This document shows, in pieces, positions 15,671 through 26,258 of a stretch of 64,000 nucleotides of DNA; position 1 is the first letter of the stretch; every line of letters starts with the position of its first letter. The notes under the pieces were generated by a model. That model saw nothing but the letters and a program-made list of their open reading frames with translations. It had not been told where the DNA came from and did no database searches. The DNA comes from Mucilaginibacter sp. L3T2-6. Its GTDB lineage: Bacteria > Bacteroidota > Bacteroidia > Sphingobacteriales > Sphingobacteriaceae. Position numbers and translations under genes: made by a program. The stretch lies in the NCBI RefSeq assembly GCF_030519355.1, contig NZ_JAUMKC010000010.1, positions 1 through 64,000 on the forward strand, read 5' to 3'.

Positions 15671-18307
15671 TTATTCTTTTGGTTCATCACTTAACGAATC
15701 TTCGTCAGTATCCGCACCCGTATTGTCTGTATCTTTCAACGGGTCAAGGCTGATTTCTTCGTCGGTTGATTCAGGTGCACTCTGAGCGGATGCTTCCAAT
15801 TCATTCTCTGATATCGCTTCCGCAATTTCCTCATCCTCGTCATGCTCAATTTTTGCAACTGATGCTATTTCATCATCTCCCTTAAGTGTAATCAGCCTCA
15901 CGCCCTGCGTAGCCCGTCCCATGGTACGCAATTCGCTTACAGCAATCCGGATAATGATACCCGATTTGTTGATAATCATCAGGTCTTCCTTATCAGTAAC
16001 ACCTTTTATGGCAACAAGTTTTCCGGTTTTTTCGGTAATATTTAATGTTTTAACACCTTTACCGCCACGGTTAGTTACACGATAATCATCGATATCGGTA
16101 CGTTTGCCGTAGCCCTTCTCAGATACAACCAGAACTGTTGTCTCCGGGTTGTCAACGCTTATTAAGCCTACAACTTCATCATCTTCGCTGTCAAGCGTAA
16201 TGCCGCGAACGCCGGTGGCTGTACGTCCCATCGGCCTTACAGTCGACTCATTAAATCTGATTGCACGTCCTGATTTCAGCGCCATAACAATCTCGCTGCT
16301 GCCAGTGGTGATCGTCGCTTCCAGCAGGGAATCGCCTTCATTGATGTTGATAGCGTTGATGCCATTTGCACGCGGACGCGAATATGCTTCGAGAGAGGTT
16401 TTCTTAATGGTACCTTTTTTGGTACACATAATAATAAAGTTATTCTCCAGGTATTCTTTATCCTTAAGGCTGATCAGCTTCAGGTAGGCTTTAATATTTT
16501 CTTCTTTTGGTATATTGATGATATTCTGAATAGCCCTTCCTTTCGAGGTACGTGTTCCTTCCGGAATTTCGAACACCCTTAGCCAGAAACACTGGCCAGA
16601 CTCCGTAAAGAACAACATATAGTTATGGTTGGATGCTATTAACAGGTGTTCTATAAAGTCCGCATCGCGGCTGTTGCTGCCTATGGCGCCTTTGCCGCCC
16701 CTGCCCTGCCTGCGGTACTCGGTAAGGGGAGTACGCTTGATGTAGCCTTCGCGCGAAATGGTGATCACAACGTCTTCATCCTCAATAAAATCCTCGGTGT
16801 TCATTTCGGCCGATGAATGCACCATCTCGGTTTTGCGTTCATCGCCGTACTTATCTTTTATCTCGGTAAGCTCATCTTTAATGATCTGCATTCGCATGCC
16901 TTCGTCACCAAGTATGGCTTTTAAATGCTCTATCAGCTTCATTAAGCTTTCATACTCGTCCTTTATCTTATCGCGCTCCAGTCCGGTTAACCGGCGCAAG
17001 GTCATATCAAGTATCGCACGGGCCTGTATATCGGTCAAACCGAATTGAGTTATTAAGCCTTCGCGGGCGTCATCCGGCGTATTCGAAGCTCTTATCAGCC
17101 TGATCACTTCGTCAAGATGATCAAGCGCGATCAGTAAGCCCTCCAGTATGTGGGCACGCTTTTCAGCTTCTGCAAGTTCAAACTTCGTACGGCGGATAAC
17201 TACTTCATGGCGGTGTTCAACAAAGTGGTGTATCAGGTCTTTCAGGTTCAGCAGCATCGGCCTGCCGTGTACAAGCGCAATGTTATTAATGCTGAAAGAT
17301 GTTTGAAGCGCGGTGTATTTATATAAGTTATTCAGAACGATGGCTGCGTTTGCATCGCGTTTTATCTCGTAAACAACACGAATACCCTCCCGGTTCGATT
17401 CATCTCTTATGGCCGAAATACCTTCTATTTTTTTATCATTGATCAGCTCGGCGGTGCGCTCAATCATCAGCGCCTTGTTGATCTGGTAAGGAATCTCTGA
17501 CACAATGATACGTTCGCGGTCATTGTTATATACCTCAATTTCAGCGCGTGAGCGGATTACAATTCTGCCCCGCCCTGTTTCAAATGCCTGGCGTGCGCCG
17601 TCAAAGCCATATATGATCGCCCCGGTTGGGAAGTCAGGACCTTTAATGTGCTGCATCAGACCGTCAATAGTAATATCACGGTCATCGATGTAAGCCAGCG
17701 TAGCGTTAACAACCTCAGTAAGGTTGTGCGGCGCCATGTTCGTAGCCATACCTACCGCGATACCTGATGCACCATTAACTAAAAGATTAGGGAATTTTGC
17801 AGGCAGAACGGTCGGCTCTTCAAGCGAGTCGTCAAAATTCAGCTGGAAGTCAATGGTGTCTTTGTTGATATCGGCCAGCATCTCTTCAGCGATCTTCTCC
17901 AGCCTTGCCTCTGTATAACGCATTGCCGCAGGTTCATCGCCGTCGATGGACCCGTAGTTTCCCTGTCCTTCAACAAAAGGGTAGCGAAGACTCCATTCCT
18001 GGGCCATACGCACCATCGCATCGTAGACAGACGTATCGCCGTGGGGGTGATATTTACCTAACACCTCTCCTACTATACGGGCTGATTTTTTATAGGGTTT
18101 GTTGTTGCTAAGGCCAAGGTCGAGCATGCCATATAGTACGCGCCTGTGTACCGGTTTTAAACCATCGCGCACATCCGGCAAAGCCCTTGATACGATAACC
18201 GACATTGAATAGTCAATGTAGGCTGACCGCATTTCTTCATCAATATTTATCGAAATTATTCTGTCTTCTGGTGTTTGTGGGGTTCCGTTTCCTGTTTCTT
18301 CGGCCAT
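15671..18307 (-). CDS. gyrA: DNA gyrase subunit A
   Basis: An 878-residue type II topoisomerase subunit that breaks and rejoins DNA during negative supercoiling. The catalytic Tyr131 is in [10 protein letters not shown]. The quinolone-pocket residues are Thr92 and Asp96 (E. coli Ser83 and Asp87). Six beta-propeller blades of the C-terminal domain are visible as repeats such as GRGGKGA, GRAIRF and [10 protein letters not shown]. An acidic tail of about 60 residues, rich in Glu and Asp, ends the protein. It heads an operon with two TPR genes. A TAACTTCG box lies at 18370-18377 on the coding strand. Confidence 0.97.
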   Translation of the reverse strand: MAEETGNGTPQTPEDRIISINIDEEMRSAYIDYSMSVIVSRALPDVRDGLKPVHRRVLYGMLDLGLSNNKPYKKSARIVGEVLGKYHPHGDTSVYDAMVRMAQEWSLRYPFVEGQGNYGSIDGDEPAAMRYTEARLEKIAEEMLADINKDTIDFQLNFDDSLEEPTVLPAKFPNLLVNGASGIAVGMATNMAPHNLTEVVNATLAYIDDRDITIDGLMQHIKGPDFPTGAIIYGFDGARQAFETGRGRIVIRSRAEIEVYNNDRERIIVSEIPYQINKALMIERTAELINDKKIEGISAIRDESNREGIRVVYEIKRDANAAIVLNNLYKYTALQTSFSINNIALVHGRPMLLNLKDLIHHFVEHRHEVVIRRTKFELAEAEKRAHILEGLLIALDHLDEVIRLIRASNTPDDAREGLITQFGLTDIQARAILDMTLRRLTGLERDKIKDEYESLMKLIEHLKAILGDEGMRMQIIKDELTEIKDKYGDERKTEMVHSSAEMNTEDFIEDEDVVITISREGYIKRTPLTEYRRQGRGGKGAIGSNSRDADFIEHLLIASNHNYMLFFTESGQCFWLRVFEIPEGTRTSKGRAIQNIINIPKEENIKAYLKLISLKDKEYLENNFIIMCTKKGTIKKTSLEAYSRPRANGINAININEGDSLLEATITTGSSEIVMALKSGRAIRFNESTVRPMGRTATGVRGITLDSEDDEVVGLISVDNPETTVLVVSEKGYGKRTDIDDYRVTNRGGKGVKTLNITEKTGKLVAIKGVTDKEDLMIINKSGIIIRIAVSELRTMGRATQGVRLITLKGDDEIASVAKIEHDEDEEIAEAISENELEASAQSAPESTDEEISLDPLKDTDNTGADTDEDSLSDEPKE

Positions 18308-18531
18308 TGTTTTTTCCTGTAGATTCTTCTCAGTTCGGTATGTTTAAAAATGTAGTTTTAAACAACGGGCGAAGTTAAGAAAATTTATGGCTTTTTCCCC
18401 GAATGTTGGTAACAAATCTGCTGTGGAGAAGTGGAAAGAAGTCAGTAAAGCCGGGATAGTCAGTGAAGTCCGAAAATGGGCAAAATGGATGTATCCGGAA
18501 CGATAAATTGCCTCTGCGCCTTCAAGTTAAA

Positions 18532-18939
18532 TCACTTCTTTTTCCAAAACTCGGTCACCTTGTTACCATTCGGCAGCGTAGTGCTAAGGGTGAGCGTATC
18601 GTTTACGATCGTGTATTTGTATTTTATCCGGATATTCAGCAACTGTGAGTCCTGTGCGCTGAATGTCTGCGTTTGGTAACACGTGTCAGCCTCTAACGAA
18701 TACTCACCCGCTTCATATTTTTGCGGTTTTTCTCCCTTTTCAAGTAAGAAGGACTCAAATTTATCTTTAGTGAACCGCCGCTCAAGGGTATATTCCGTTG
18801 GCGCGCCTTCGGCTTTGCCGTTGAAGATATCCCCCGCATACTCCCATTTGCCTTTAAGTGTTTTAACATCATCGAACGATGATACAATTATGCTTAATAT
18901 CAGCAGGCCGCCCAGTTTATAAATTACTTTCGTCTTCAT
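18532..18939 (-). CDS. Exported lipocalin-like hypothetical protein
   Basis: A 135-residue protein with N-terminal signal (KLGGLLILSIIVSS). The start of the mature part, KTLKGKWEYAGDIFNGKA, and alternating beta strands ending in EFWKKK, resemble the small lipocalin-like families common in Bacteroidota. It follows hemF by 15 bases on the same strand and may share its transcript. No ligand or function can be named. Confidence 0.65.
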   Translation of the reverse strand: MKTKVIYKLGGLLILSIIVSSFDDVKTLKGKWEYAGDIFNGKAEGAPTEYTLERRFTKDKFESFLLEKGEKPQKYEAGEYSLEADTCYQTQTFSAQDSQLLNIRIKYKYTIVNDTLTLSTTLPNGNKVTEFWKKK

Positions 18940-18954
18940 TTTTTAATAGAAATC

Positions 18955-19878
18955 TTAATGACCTGCGTCAACCCAATTGATTCCCTTTTTCAGCAGCGTT
19001 AATGTCTTTTCCTCGGCGCTGCCAGGGTCAGGCTGATAGTTATAAATCCACTTCGCAGTCGGCGGTAAGCTCATTAATATCGATTCTATACGCCCATTTG
19101 TTTCGAGCCCGAACTTTGTTCCTGCATCATAAACCAGGTTAAATTCGGCATAACGGCTCCGGCGGATATATTGCCAGTTTTGCTGCTCTTCTGTAAACGG
19201 TGTGTCGCGATTTCGATTAACCAGTTCTGTATAGATTGGTGCGAACGAGCGGCCGAGTGTTTTTGAGAATTCAAATATGGTTTCCCATGTGATACCTTCC
19301 TTGGCAGTTAACCGGTCATAAAAGATACCTCCTACCCCCCTCGTTTCGTTGCGATGCTTAATAAAAAAGTAGTCATCAGCCCACGTTTTAAAACGGCTGT
19401 AAAAGTCAGCATTATACTTATCGCAAACCGATTTTAGATAGGCATGAAAATATTGCGCATCGCCGTCGACTACATAGTGAGGTGTAAGGTCTATCCCGCC
19501 GCCAAACCAGCGTAACGGTTCCTCCGGGTGCTGTGCCGACGGCATTTCGAAATACCGGATATTCATGTGAATAATCGGCACCATGGGGTGATTAGGATGG
19601 ATGACTATCGAAACCCCTGTAGCAAAAAACTCGTCGTGCTCCACATTCAGCGCCTTTTTCATGGTCTGCGGAAGCTGTCCGTACACCGCCGAGAAATTAA
19701 CGCCACCTTTTTCCAATACGTTACCGTTTTGAATAACACGTGTGCGACCGCCGCCGCCGCCCTCGCGTTCCCATACTTCTTCTTCAAACTTTGCTATACC
19801 ATCGCATTGCTCCAGCGCAGCACAAATCTCTTCCTGTATGGTCTGGTAATCGGCAGCTATTTGCTCTTTTGTAATCAT
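18955..19878 (-). CDS. hemF: Oxygen-dependent coproporphyrinogen III oxidase
   Basis: A 307-residue enzyme that decarboxylates coproporphyrinogen III to protoporphyrinogen IX with O2 in haem synthesis. WFGGGIDLTPHY (about residue 143) and HRNETRGVGGIFYDRL are family signatures, and FNLVYDAGTKFGLETNGRIE (near residue 248) is the C-terminal one. Its presence indicates aerobic haem synthesis. The ATG lies five bases after a TAACTTCG box (19884-19891), so the mRNA may lack a leader. Confidence 0.96.
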   Translation of the reverse strand: MITKEQIAADYQTIQEEICAALEQCDGIAKFEEEVWEREGGGGGRTRVIQNGNVLEKGGVNFSAVYGQLPQTMKKALNVEHDEFFATGVSIVIHPNHPMVPIIHMNIRYFEMPSAQHPEEPLRWFGGGIDLTPHYVVDGDAQYFHAYLKSVCDKYNADFYSRFKTWADDYFFIKHRNETRGVGGIFYDRLTAKEGITWETIFEFSKTLGRSFAPIYTELVNRNRDTPFTEEQQNWQYIRRSRYAEFNLVYDAGTKFGLETNGRIESILMSLPPTAKWIYNYQPDPGSAEEKTLTLLKKGINWVDAGH

Positions 19879-19883
19879 CGGGG

Positions 19884-19891
19884 CGAAGTTA
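19884..19891 (-). promoter_or_regulatory. -7-type box TAACTTCG before hemF
   Basis: The box matches TAnnTTyG on the minus strand and ends five bases before the hemF ATG. This predicts transcription starting at about the first coding base. Confidence 0.45.
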
Positions 19892-19892
19892 G

Positions 19893-20000
19893 TTGTAATA
19901 GTTGTAAGTGTTGTAATGGTTGGTTTTTAATGGTTATTAAGTTTGACTGAAGTTAGAGAATTCCTGCGAGGTTAGCTGGCTCCTATGTCTACAACTATTA
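19893..20000. repeat. Word-reiteration repeat with inverted arms upstream of hemF
   Basis: TTGTAATAG, TTGTAAGTG and TTGTAATGG occur in tandem (19893-19919, 9-bp period). TAATAGTTGTA (19896-19906) is the exact inverse of TACAACTATTA (19990-20000). Confidence 0.5.
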
Positions 20001-20025
20001 AAGACTCTGCAATCACACAACAGCA

Positions 20026-21261
20026 TTAACTTATTTCAACATAATTCAAATCTTTGCCAAAGGTTTCCTTTAACTGACTGAGTGACAGCAAGGAAATTAA
20101 GGTTAAAATACCCATCATAATGTAGCCGCTCGCCAGTATGCCATAGCTTTTTTCGAACAGGTTAAAAACGGCAATAATGGGAATGAGAGATCCGCGTACA
20201 AAGTTAGGTACTGTAGTGGTGACTGTAGCACGTATATTGGTGCCAAATTGTTCAGAAGCAATAGTTACAAAGGTAGCCCAATAGCCCACTGTGCAGCCCA
20301 TGAAAAATGCCAGCCATCTGAATTGTTGCTGGGTTATGCCTTCTGAGCGCAGGTAAAGCACCACACTCAACATCGAAATTATGAGGAAAACTACCATTGT
20401 CAGCTTCCGTGATTTGGTAACCTGCGCCAGCAAACCAGCAAATATATCGCCAATAGCTATGCCGATATATGAGTAAAACACACCATCGGCTGGGCTAATC
20501 GGAACCTTTGCTCCCAATGCTGCACCAAATCTGTCCGAAAAGCTTATAAGCACACCTACAACGTACCATAACGGCGCGCCTATCAGTATGCAGAATATGT
20601 ATTTCTTAAACCTTTCCCAATTGTTAAACAGCAGTAATATATTACCCCGCGATACAGTACTTCTCTCCACATTTTTAAACATTCCCGATTCGAATGTACC
20701 GATACGCAGCAGCAGCAGTGCGATGCCCAGGCCCCCGCCAACAAAGTATGCGTTCCGCCAGCCTTCTTTTGCAACAAAAAATGCCGCTGTTGCACCGAAC
20801 AAACCAATAACGGCAACTATCATCGTACCGTAACCCCTGTTTTCTTTGCTCAATGTCTCGCTTACCAGCGTTATACCTGCCCCTAATTCGCCTGCAAGCC
20901 CCAAACCTGCAATAAAGCGAATAATGGCATAAGTATTAACATCATGCACTAATCCGTTAGCAAAGTTTGCCAGGGAATATAGGAGTATCGACCCAAATAA
21001 AACCTTTATACGGCCAAGCTTATCGCCCAAAATGCCCCAAAGCAATCCACCCAGCAGCAGCCCGAACATCTGTATGCTTAATATAAATTCCCCTTTTTCT
21101 TTTAGCATTTCAGCGCTGGTTACGCCTATTTCTTTCAGGCTGCTTATCCGTACGATAGAAAATATAAGCAAATCATAGATGTCAACAAAGTAACCCAAAG
21201 ATGCTACAACTACCAGAAAGATTGCATTTCGTTGGGCTTTGGCAGGGGAAATATCAGTCAT
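20026..21261 (-). CDS. MFS transporter
   Basis: A 411-residue major facilitator with 12 predicted helices. GDKLGRIKVLFGS in the loop between helices 2 and 3 is the MFS signature, and RFIAGLGLAGELGAG resembles metabolite:H+ symporters of the sugar/carboxylate type. Two insertions of small hydrophilic loops are unremarkable. Substrate unknown. Confidence 0.88.
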   Translation of the reverse strand: MTDISPAKAQRNAIFLVVVASLGYFVDIYDLLIFSIVRISSLKEIGVTSAEMLKEKGEFILSIQMFGLLLGGLLWGILGDKLGRIKVLFGSILLYSLANFANGLVHDVNTYAIIRFIAGLGLAGELGAGITLVSETLSKENRGYGTMIVAVIGLFGATAAFFVAKEGWRNAYFVGGGLGIALLLLRIGTFESGMFKNVERSTVSRGNILLLFNNWERFKKYIFCILIGAPLWYVVGVLISFSDRFGAALGAKVPISPADGVFYSYIGIAIGDIFAGLLAQVTKSRKLTMVVFLIISMLSVVLYLRSEGITQQQFRWLAFFMGCTVGYWATFVTIASEQFGTNIRATVTTTVPNFVRGSLIPIIAVFNLFEKSYGILASGYIMMGILTLISLLSLSQLKETFGKDLNYVEIS

Positions 21262-21326
21262 AGTTTAATTAATTGGCAGGGCTAAATTAACAGAAATATT
21301 AAATAATCAATCTAAAAATAAGCGCA

Positions 21327-21352
21327 TAAAAAAACCTCTGTATAGCAGAGGC
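21327..21352 (-). terminator. Rho-independent terminator of cspA
   Basis: On the minus strand CCTCTG (21351-21346) pairs with CAGAGG (21340-21335) and is followed by seven T. It sits 29 bp downstream of the cold-shock gene. Confidence 0.8.
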
Positions 21353-21380
21353 TTTTGAATTTGAAACGCCGGTTTCTTCG

Positions 21381-21578
21381 TTATGCTTTTCTTACATTTA
21401 CTGCCTGCAGGCCCTTTCTGCCTTCTTCCACATCGTAAGTCACGTTGTCATTATCCTTAATGGCATTTACGCCGCCTTGTACATCTTTAAAGTGCACAAA
21501 AAGATCTTTACCATCTTCGGTAATAATAAAACCGTAGCCTTTTTGTGTGTTAAACCATTTTACTTTTCCAGTTTTCAT
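21381..21578 (-). CDS. cspA: Cold shock domain protein
   Basis: A 65-residue single CSD that binds single-stranded RNA/DNA. KGYGFI and DLFVHF are the RNP1 and RNP2 motifs. It has its own terminator and a long AT-rich upstream region (about 140 bp to the peroxiredoxin gene), which would fit a structured 5' UTR of the cspA type, although no thermosensor can be demonstrated here. Confidence 0.95.
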   Translation of the reverse strand: MKTGKVKWFNTQKGYGFIITEDGKDLFVHFKDVQGGVNAIKDNDNVTYDVEEGRKGLQAVNVRKA

Positions 21579-21718
21579 AAATAAATATAATTGTCGTAAT
21601 AAAAATTGTGTTTAGATTAAAAAACCAGGCCTAAACTGAAAAATGGTATTTATTATCAGAAGGTCGTAGGAAAACCAATCTTTTCAAATATAATAAATAA
21701 TTACAAAACCAAATAAAA

Positions 21719-22354
21719 TTATTTATTTGGCTGCGGCGTCGTCCTTAAATAGGGTTTAATCTGCTTATAACCTTTCGGAAATTTGGCCGGGATGTCTTCC
21801 GTCTTAACAGCCGGAACTATAATTACGTCTTCGCCGTCTTTCCAGTCGGCAGGTGTAGCCACGCTGTATTTTGCGGTCAGCTGCAGTGAATCTATCACCC
21901 TTAGTATTTCCTGAAAATTTCTGCCGGTAGATGCGGGATAGGTAATCATCAGCTTAATCGTCTTATCCGGAGCGATAATAAATAGTGAGCGCACGGTAGC
22001 GGTCATTGAAGCGTTTGGATGGATCATATCGTATGCCTCAGCAATTTTACGGTCCTCATCCCCTATTATCGGGAAATTTATCTCAACGTTCTGTGTCTCG
22101 TTAATGTCGTTTATCCAGCCCTTGTGCGATTCAACAGAATCCACGCTAAGCGCAGCTACCTTTACATTCCGTTTCGCAAATTCTTCCTTAAGAGAAGCAG
22201 TTTTGCCCAGTTCAGTAGTACAAACCGGCGTATAATCTGCGGGGTGTGAAAAAAGCACGCCCCAGCTGTCGCCAAGAAATTCGTAAAAATCAATTTCGCC
22301 CTGCGATGTTTTTGCTTTAAAGTTTGGAGCGGTATCTCCCAGTCGTAAGCCCAT
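21719..22354 (-). CDS. 1-Cys peroxiredoxin, Prdx6 type
   Basis: A 211-residue AhpC/TSA family peroxidase. The peroxidatic Cys45 is in HPADYTPVCTTELGK. No other cysteine is present, so it needs an external reductant. The long C-terminal extension (ADWKDGEDVIIVPAV) is typical of the Prdx6 group. It reduces peroxides in the cytoplasm. Monocistronic. Confidence 0.95.
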   Translation of the reverse strand: MGLRLGDTAPNFKAKTSQGEIDFYEFLGDSWGVLFSHPADYTPVCTTELGKTASLKEEFAKRNVKVAALSVDSVESHKGWINDINETQNVEINFPIIGDEDRKIAEAYDMIHPNASMTATVRSLFIIAPDKTIKLMITYPASTGRNFQEILRVIDSLQLTAKYSVATPADWKDGEDVIIVPAVKTEDIPAKFPKGYKQIKPYLRTTPQPNK

Positions 22355-23006
22355 AGTAGTAGTATTTATCTGATTAATAATATTGCTAAGTTAAACGGAT
22401 TGATTTATTTATCATAGTGTCTTCAAAATTAATTCTACTGATTTGGTAGAATTTGTTTTTCCATTGACAAAAGTGACGGATGAAGATTTCAGGCTGGTCG
22501 CGTTAAATTGAAATACACGGCCAAGCTCCGTTTTGCAGATGGGCAAAATGCGTTTAGCCCGTAACGAAAATTAGCCTGAAAACGCGCAAAATGCGTTTAG
22601 CCCATAACGAAAAAAGAGGTAAAAACGGGCAAAAGCGTTTTTGCCTGTTTACAAGAACGTTCCCTGAACGGGCTAGAACCATTATGGTCGTTCGGTATAA
22701 AAACCGCCATTACGGTATCTGGAGAGGTAAAATTAACCTTATTAGCAAGGTTTTTAGTGCTTAATTAGTCGAAAATAAATGTAAAAGAACTTTTTAATAG
22801 GCGTTACTGGTGAATTTTTGGGTTGTTCGCTAAAATAAACACACAAGATACTAAGTTTGACTGGAATAAATGCTGACACGAGTTTGTCAGTAAGGGAATA
22901 GCGCAGGAAAGAGCTGATGCCATCAACCTGATCAACTCAATCTAACTGCCCTCCTCTTAAACCAAAATCCGCAAATGTTGTTACAACAATGCACAACAAC
23001 TTAATT
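22355..23006. other. Intergenic region between divergent genes
   Basis: About 650 bp with no supported gene. It holds the second copy of the dispersed repeat (22537-22704). The rest is AT-rich and featureless, except for an odd palindrome GTTGT-T-ACAAC just before the GH15 start. Confidence 0.6.
22537..22704 (-). repeat. Dispersed intergenic repeat, copy 2 (168 bp, inverted)
   Basis: The reverse complement aligns along its full length to 4223-4390, starting GTTTTTATACCGAACG and ending GCCCATCT. Internally, GGGCTAAACGCATTTTGC occurs twice, with a third diverged module CAGGCAAAAACG..TTTTGCCCG, all about 43 bp apart. It lies between the divergent peroxiredoxin and GH15 genes. Confidence 0.8.
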
Positions 23007-24791
23007 ATGGATAGACATACCTATGATACCGGTATAATCGGCAACTGCGCTTACCTGGCGCATGTAAATAAAAATACGAATATCGACTGGCTGTGCTGGC
23101 CGCGTTTTGACAGCACTTTTATTTTCGGCGGCTTACTGGATAAAAAGAAAGGCGGCGAATTTTCAATTCTGCCTACTGACGATTTCACTTCACACCAATA
23201 CTATCTTGAAAACACCAATGTCCTTATCACTGAAATTACTACAGACAAGGGCTCCAAATATCGCATCACCGATTTTGCCCCGCGATTTCGTGAGCATGAG
23301 CGCTATTATAAACCATTGATGCTTGTACGTAAAATTGAAGCGATTGAGGGCACTTCGCAGATTGTGGTAAAGTGCGAGCCCGTGTCTGACTACGGGGCTA
23401 CAAAACTCCATGTTAACCGCGGCAGTAACCATATCCAGTTCCTGGGAGGCGAAGAAAACATCAGGCTTACCACCAATATACCTATCAGCTATGTGTTTGA
23501 TGAGCAACCCTTTGTAATCAATGAATGCAAATACCTGGTGCTCACCTATGGCGAACCGCTCGAAGCCCCGCTGATCAGTACCACGGAACGATTTTTACGG
23601 GAAACCACGCAATACTGGCGTACCTGGATTAAGCACTCATCTATTGCTACTTATTTTCAGCCCTATGTAATACGCTCGGCACTGGCTTTAAAAATTCACC
23701 AGTATGAAGATACCGGGGCCATCATTGCCGCAAGTACAACCAGTTTGCCGGAATCGCCCGGCAGCGGCCGTAACTGGGATTACCGGTATTGCTGGCTGCG
23801 TGATACCTATTACGTACTAACGTCGCTTAACCACATTGGCCATTTCGAAGAAATGGAAAAGTATTTCAGCTATGTCACTGATATATCGTTTAATGAAACC
23901 GACCGTTACCAGCCACTATATGGCATTACCGGCAAGAAACACCTTGAAGAAGAAATATTGAGCGGTCTGGACGGTTATATGGGCAATAAGCCGGTGCGTA
24001 TAGGTAACCAGGCGTCTGAACATATACAGAATGACATATACGGACAGGTAATGATTTCGCTGCTACCGCTGTATATCGACCACAGATTTGTATTTTCAGA
24101 GCGTAAAGATTCTGTGCGGTGGATAGAATTTTTGCTGAATAAGATAGAACGCACCATCGATGAGAAAGATGCGGGAATCTGGGAATTCCGTAACATGGCC
24201 AATGTACATTGCTATAGTAACCTGTTCCAGTGGGCTGGCGCTTCTGCCGCGGAAAAAATGGCGCGGACGATCGAGAACAAGGAACTTACAGAAAAGGCAA
24301 TCGGGCTTAAGAATCGTGCGGCCGCCCATATAGAAAGCTGTTACGACCCTGAGCGAAAAGTCTACACCAACTCGGCCGGAAACCCTAACCTGGATGCCAG
24401 CACCCTGCAACTGATCATGATGAATTACCTCGACCCGGCGTCAGAGCGCGCCAGAGATCACCTCGCTGCCCTGGAAAAAGAGTTAAAAGGTAACAATGGG
24501 TTGTTTTACAGATACTTATACAAGGATGACTTCGGGAAACCTAAAACTACTTTCCTGATTTGCGCTTTCTGGTATGTAGAAGCCCTTGCTTGTGTTGGCC
24601 GTATGGACGACGCGATGCGTGAGTTTGAAGGCATCCTGAAATACTCAAACCATCTCCTGCTGTTTAGCGAGGACGTTGATGAAAACGACGGCAGCCAATG
24701 GGGCAATTTCCCGCAGGCATACAGCCACGTGGGTTTAATGAATGCCGCTTATCGCATTGCAATGAAGCTGGACAGGCCGATATTTTTGTAA
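23007..24791 (+). CDS. Glycoside hydrolase family 15 protein (glucoamylase/trehalase-like)
   Basis: A 594-residue cytoplasmic enzyme (no signal). The N-terminal YDTGIIGNCAYLAHVN and IDWLCWPRFDS blocks are the bacterial GH15 beta-domain. GRNWDYRYCWLRD starts the (alpha/alpha)6 barrel. Glu393 in GIWEFR is the probable general acid and Glu555 in LFSED the general base, just before GNFPQAYSHVGLMNAA. Bacterial relatives hydrolyse alpha-glucosides, including trehalose. ATG 23007 is preferred; 22989 would add six residues. Confidence 0.9.
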   Translation: MDRHTYDTGIIGNCAYLAHVNKNTNIDWLCWPRFDSTFIFGGLLDKKKGGEFSILPTDDFTSHQYYLENTNVLITEITTDKGSKYRITDFAPRFREHERYYKPLMLVRKIEAIEGTSQIVVKCEPVSDYGATKLHVNRGSNHIQFLGGEENIRLTTNIPISYVFDEQPFVINECKYLVLTYGEPLEAPLISTTERFLRETTQYWRTWIKHSSIATYFQPYVIRSALALKIHQYEDTGAIIAASTTSLPESPGSGRNWDYRYCWLRDTYYVLTSLNHIGHFEEMEKYFSYVTDISFNETDRYQPLYGITGKKHLEEEILSGLDGYMGNKPVRIGNQASEHIQNDIYGQVMISLLPLYIDHRFVFSERKDSVRWIEFLLNKIERTIDEKDAGIWEFRNMANVHCYSNLFQWAGASAAEKMARTIENKELTEKAIGLKNRAAAHIESCYDPERKVYTNSAGNPNLDASTLQLIMMNYLDPASERARDHLAALEKELKGNNGLFYRYLYKDDFGKPKTTFLICAFWYVEALACVGRMDDAMREFEGILKYSNHLLLFSEDVDENDGSQWGNFPQAYSHVGLMNAAYRIAMKLDRPIFL

Positions 24792-24845
24792 AGAGGCGAA
24801 AGATAAAGGGCAAAAAGAAATTTTCAATAATCGGGCTTAAATCAT

Positions 24846-24876
24846 AGAAATCGAAGTTTCAAAAACTTCGATTTCT
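24846..24876. terminator. Bidirectional hairpin terminator
   Basis: A perfect 13-bp stem (24846-24858 with 24864-24876) with a five-base loop lies between the convergent GH15 and bioB genes. Confidence 0.7.
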
Positions 24877-24896
24877 TAACCAAATTTATTTCGGGG

Positions 24897-25904
24897 CTAT
24901 CCTGCAACAACTTCAGCAGGGTCTTCCACTCGCCCTGGCCTGCCATTTTTAAAGGCTTTTCTTGGTGTTAATCCCAGCAATTCAAACATCGCCATATCTT
25001 CATCAAATGCTGGATTTGGCGTGGTTAATAATTTCTCACCCGCGAATATGGAGTTTGCGCCAGCCATGAAACAAAAGGCTTGCTCTACTATGCTCATTTC
25101 TGTACGGCCGGCTGACAAACGTACCACGGTCCTCGGCATGATGATGCGGGTAGTGGCAATCATACGCACCATATCCCATATCGATACACGGGGCTGCTCG
25201 GCAAGCGGTGTGCCTTGTACCGGCACTAATGCATTTATCGGAACTGATTCCGGGTGTTTAGGCAGATTAGATAGTGTGTTTAGCATCGATATCCTGTCCT
25301 CCACGGTTTCACCCAAGCCAATAATGCCACCGCTGCAAACAGTGAGTTTTGCTTTGCGCACATGTTCCAAAGTTTTCAGGCGGTCATCATAAGTGCGGGT
25401 GGTGATGATACGCTTATAGTCATCTTCTGATGTATCCAGGTTATGATTGTAGGCATATAATCCGGCGTCAGCCAACCGTTGTGCCTGCGATTCGGTAAGC
25501 ATGCCCAGCGTGCAGCAAACTTCCATATCCAAATCGTTCACGGCCTTCACCATGTCAATTACTTTATCAAAATCACGGTTATCGCGTACCTCGCGCCAGG
25601 CTGCACCCATGCACAAACGCGATGCGCCGCCATCTTTTGCTTTCTGGGCGGCCAATATTACCTCGTTTAGCGGCATAATGGCGTGTACATCAACGCCGGT
25701 ATTGTATCGCGCCGCCTGCGGACAATAAGCACAATCCTCGGGGCAACCGCCGGTTTTAATAGATATCAGCGAACTTATCTGCACCTCTGAATAGTCCTTA
25801 TTTTCGCGGTGCACAGTTGCGGCCTCATAAACCAGGTCTAACAATGGGCGGTGGTATATTTCAGCAATTTCTTCTTTAGTCCAGTTATGTCTTACTTCAG
25901 TCAT
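24897..25904 (-). CDS. bioB: Biotin synthase
   Basis: A 335-residue radical SAM enzyme that inserts sulfur into dethiobiotin. [10 protein letters not shown] holds the CxxxCxxC ligands of the [4Fe-4S] cluster. LSAGRTEMS near the C-terminus has the conserved Arg that binds the [2Fe-2S] cluster. No other bio gene is adjacent. It follows the hepT-like gene by 18 bp on the same strand. Confidence 0.97.
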   Translation of the reverse strand: MTEVRHNWTKEEIAEIYHRPLLDLVYEAATVHRENKDYSEVQISSLISIKTGGCPEDCAYCPQAARYNTGVDVHAIMPLNEVILAAQKAKDGGASRLCMGAAWREVRDNRDFDKVIDMVKAVNDLDMEVCCTLGMLTESQAQRLADAGLYAYNHNLDTSEDDYKRIITTRTYDDRLKTLEHVRKAKLTVCSGGIIGLGETVEDRISMLNTLSNLPKHPESVPINALVPVQGTPLAEQPRVSIWDMVRMIATTRIIMPRTVVRLSAGRTEMSIVEQAFCFMAGANSIFAGEKLLTTPNPAFDEDMAMFELLGLTPRKAFKNGRPGRVEDPAEVVAG

Positions 25905-25922
25905 GTGTCTGTTTAATATAGG

Positions 25923-26258
25923 CTAATTATTTAACAAAGTTTCCACTTCGTTTTTAAGAATATGTAAATGATTAATAATAATATTCCAAATTTGTTCAGG
26001 TTGTATTTCATCGTAACCGTGAATGATTTTATTTCTTGTATCCACCATCCTGCGGGCACTTGTGATCTTAATTTCCGGGTCAATTTGGAGCAAACTATTT
26101 ACAGCTTCTCCAATTATTTCAAGATTGCGTTCAACAGCCTGTTGAAGCATCAGATTTCCTTTAAAAGTTTCAAACAGCTTGGGCTGTCCTACATAGGCTT
26201 CAATATTATCTAACGCTGTTTGGATATCAAAAAGATATTTATTGATCTCACGCTGCAT
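25923..26258 (-). CDS. hepT: HepT-like HEPN ribonuclease toxin (DUF86)
   Basis: A 111-residue HEPN-fold protein. Arg75, His80 and Tyr82 form the Rx4HxY RNase/target motif in TRNKIIHGYDE. In characterised pairs the nucleotidyltransferase partner adds AMP groups to this Tyr and silences the RNase. Its start overlaps the mntA-like gene by 11 bases. The pair lies between mgtE and bioB on one strand. DNA here looks more AT-rich than its neighbours, which suggests transfer. Confidence 0.88.
   Translation of the reverse strand: MQREINKYLFDIQTALDNIEAYVGQPKLFETFKGNLMLQQAVERNLEIIGEAVNSLLQIDPEIKITSARRMVDTRNKIIHGYDEIQPEQIWNIIINHLHILKNEVETLLNN

Noticed and set aside
18014-18040. Thr92 in GyrA as a quinolone-resistance change
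   Set aside because: Thr is the natural residue at this position in many quinolone-susceptible bacteria and Asp96 is unchanged.
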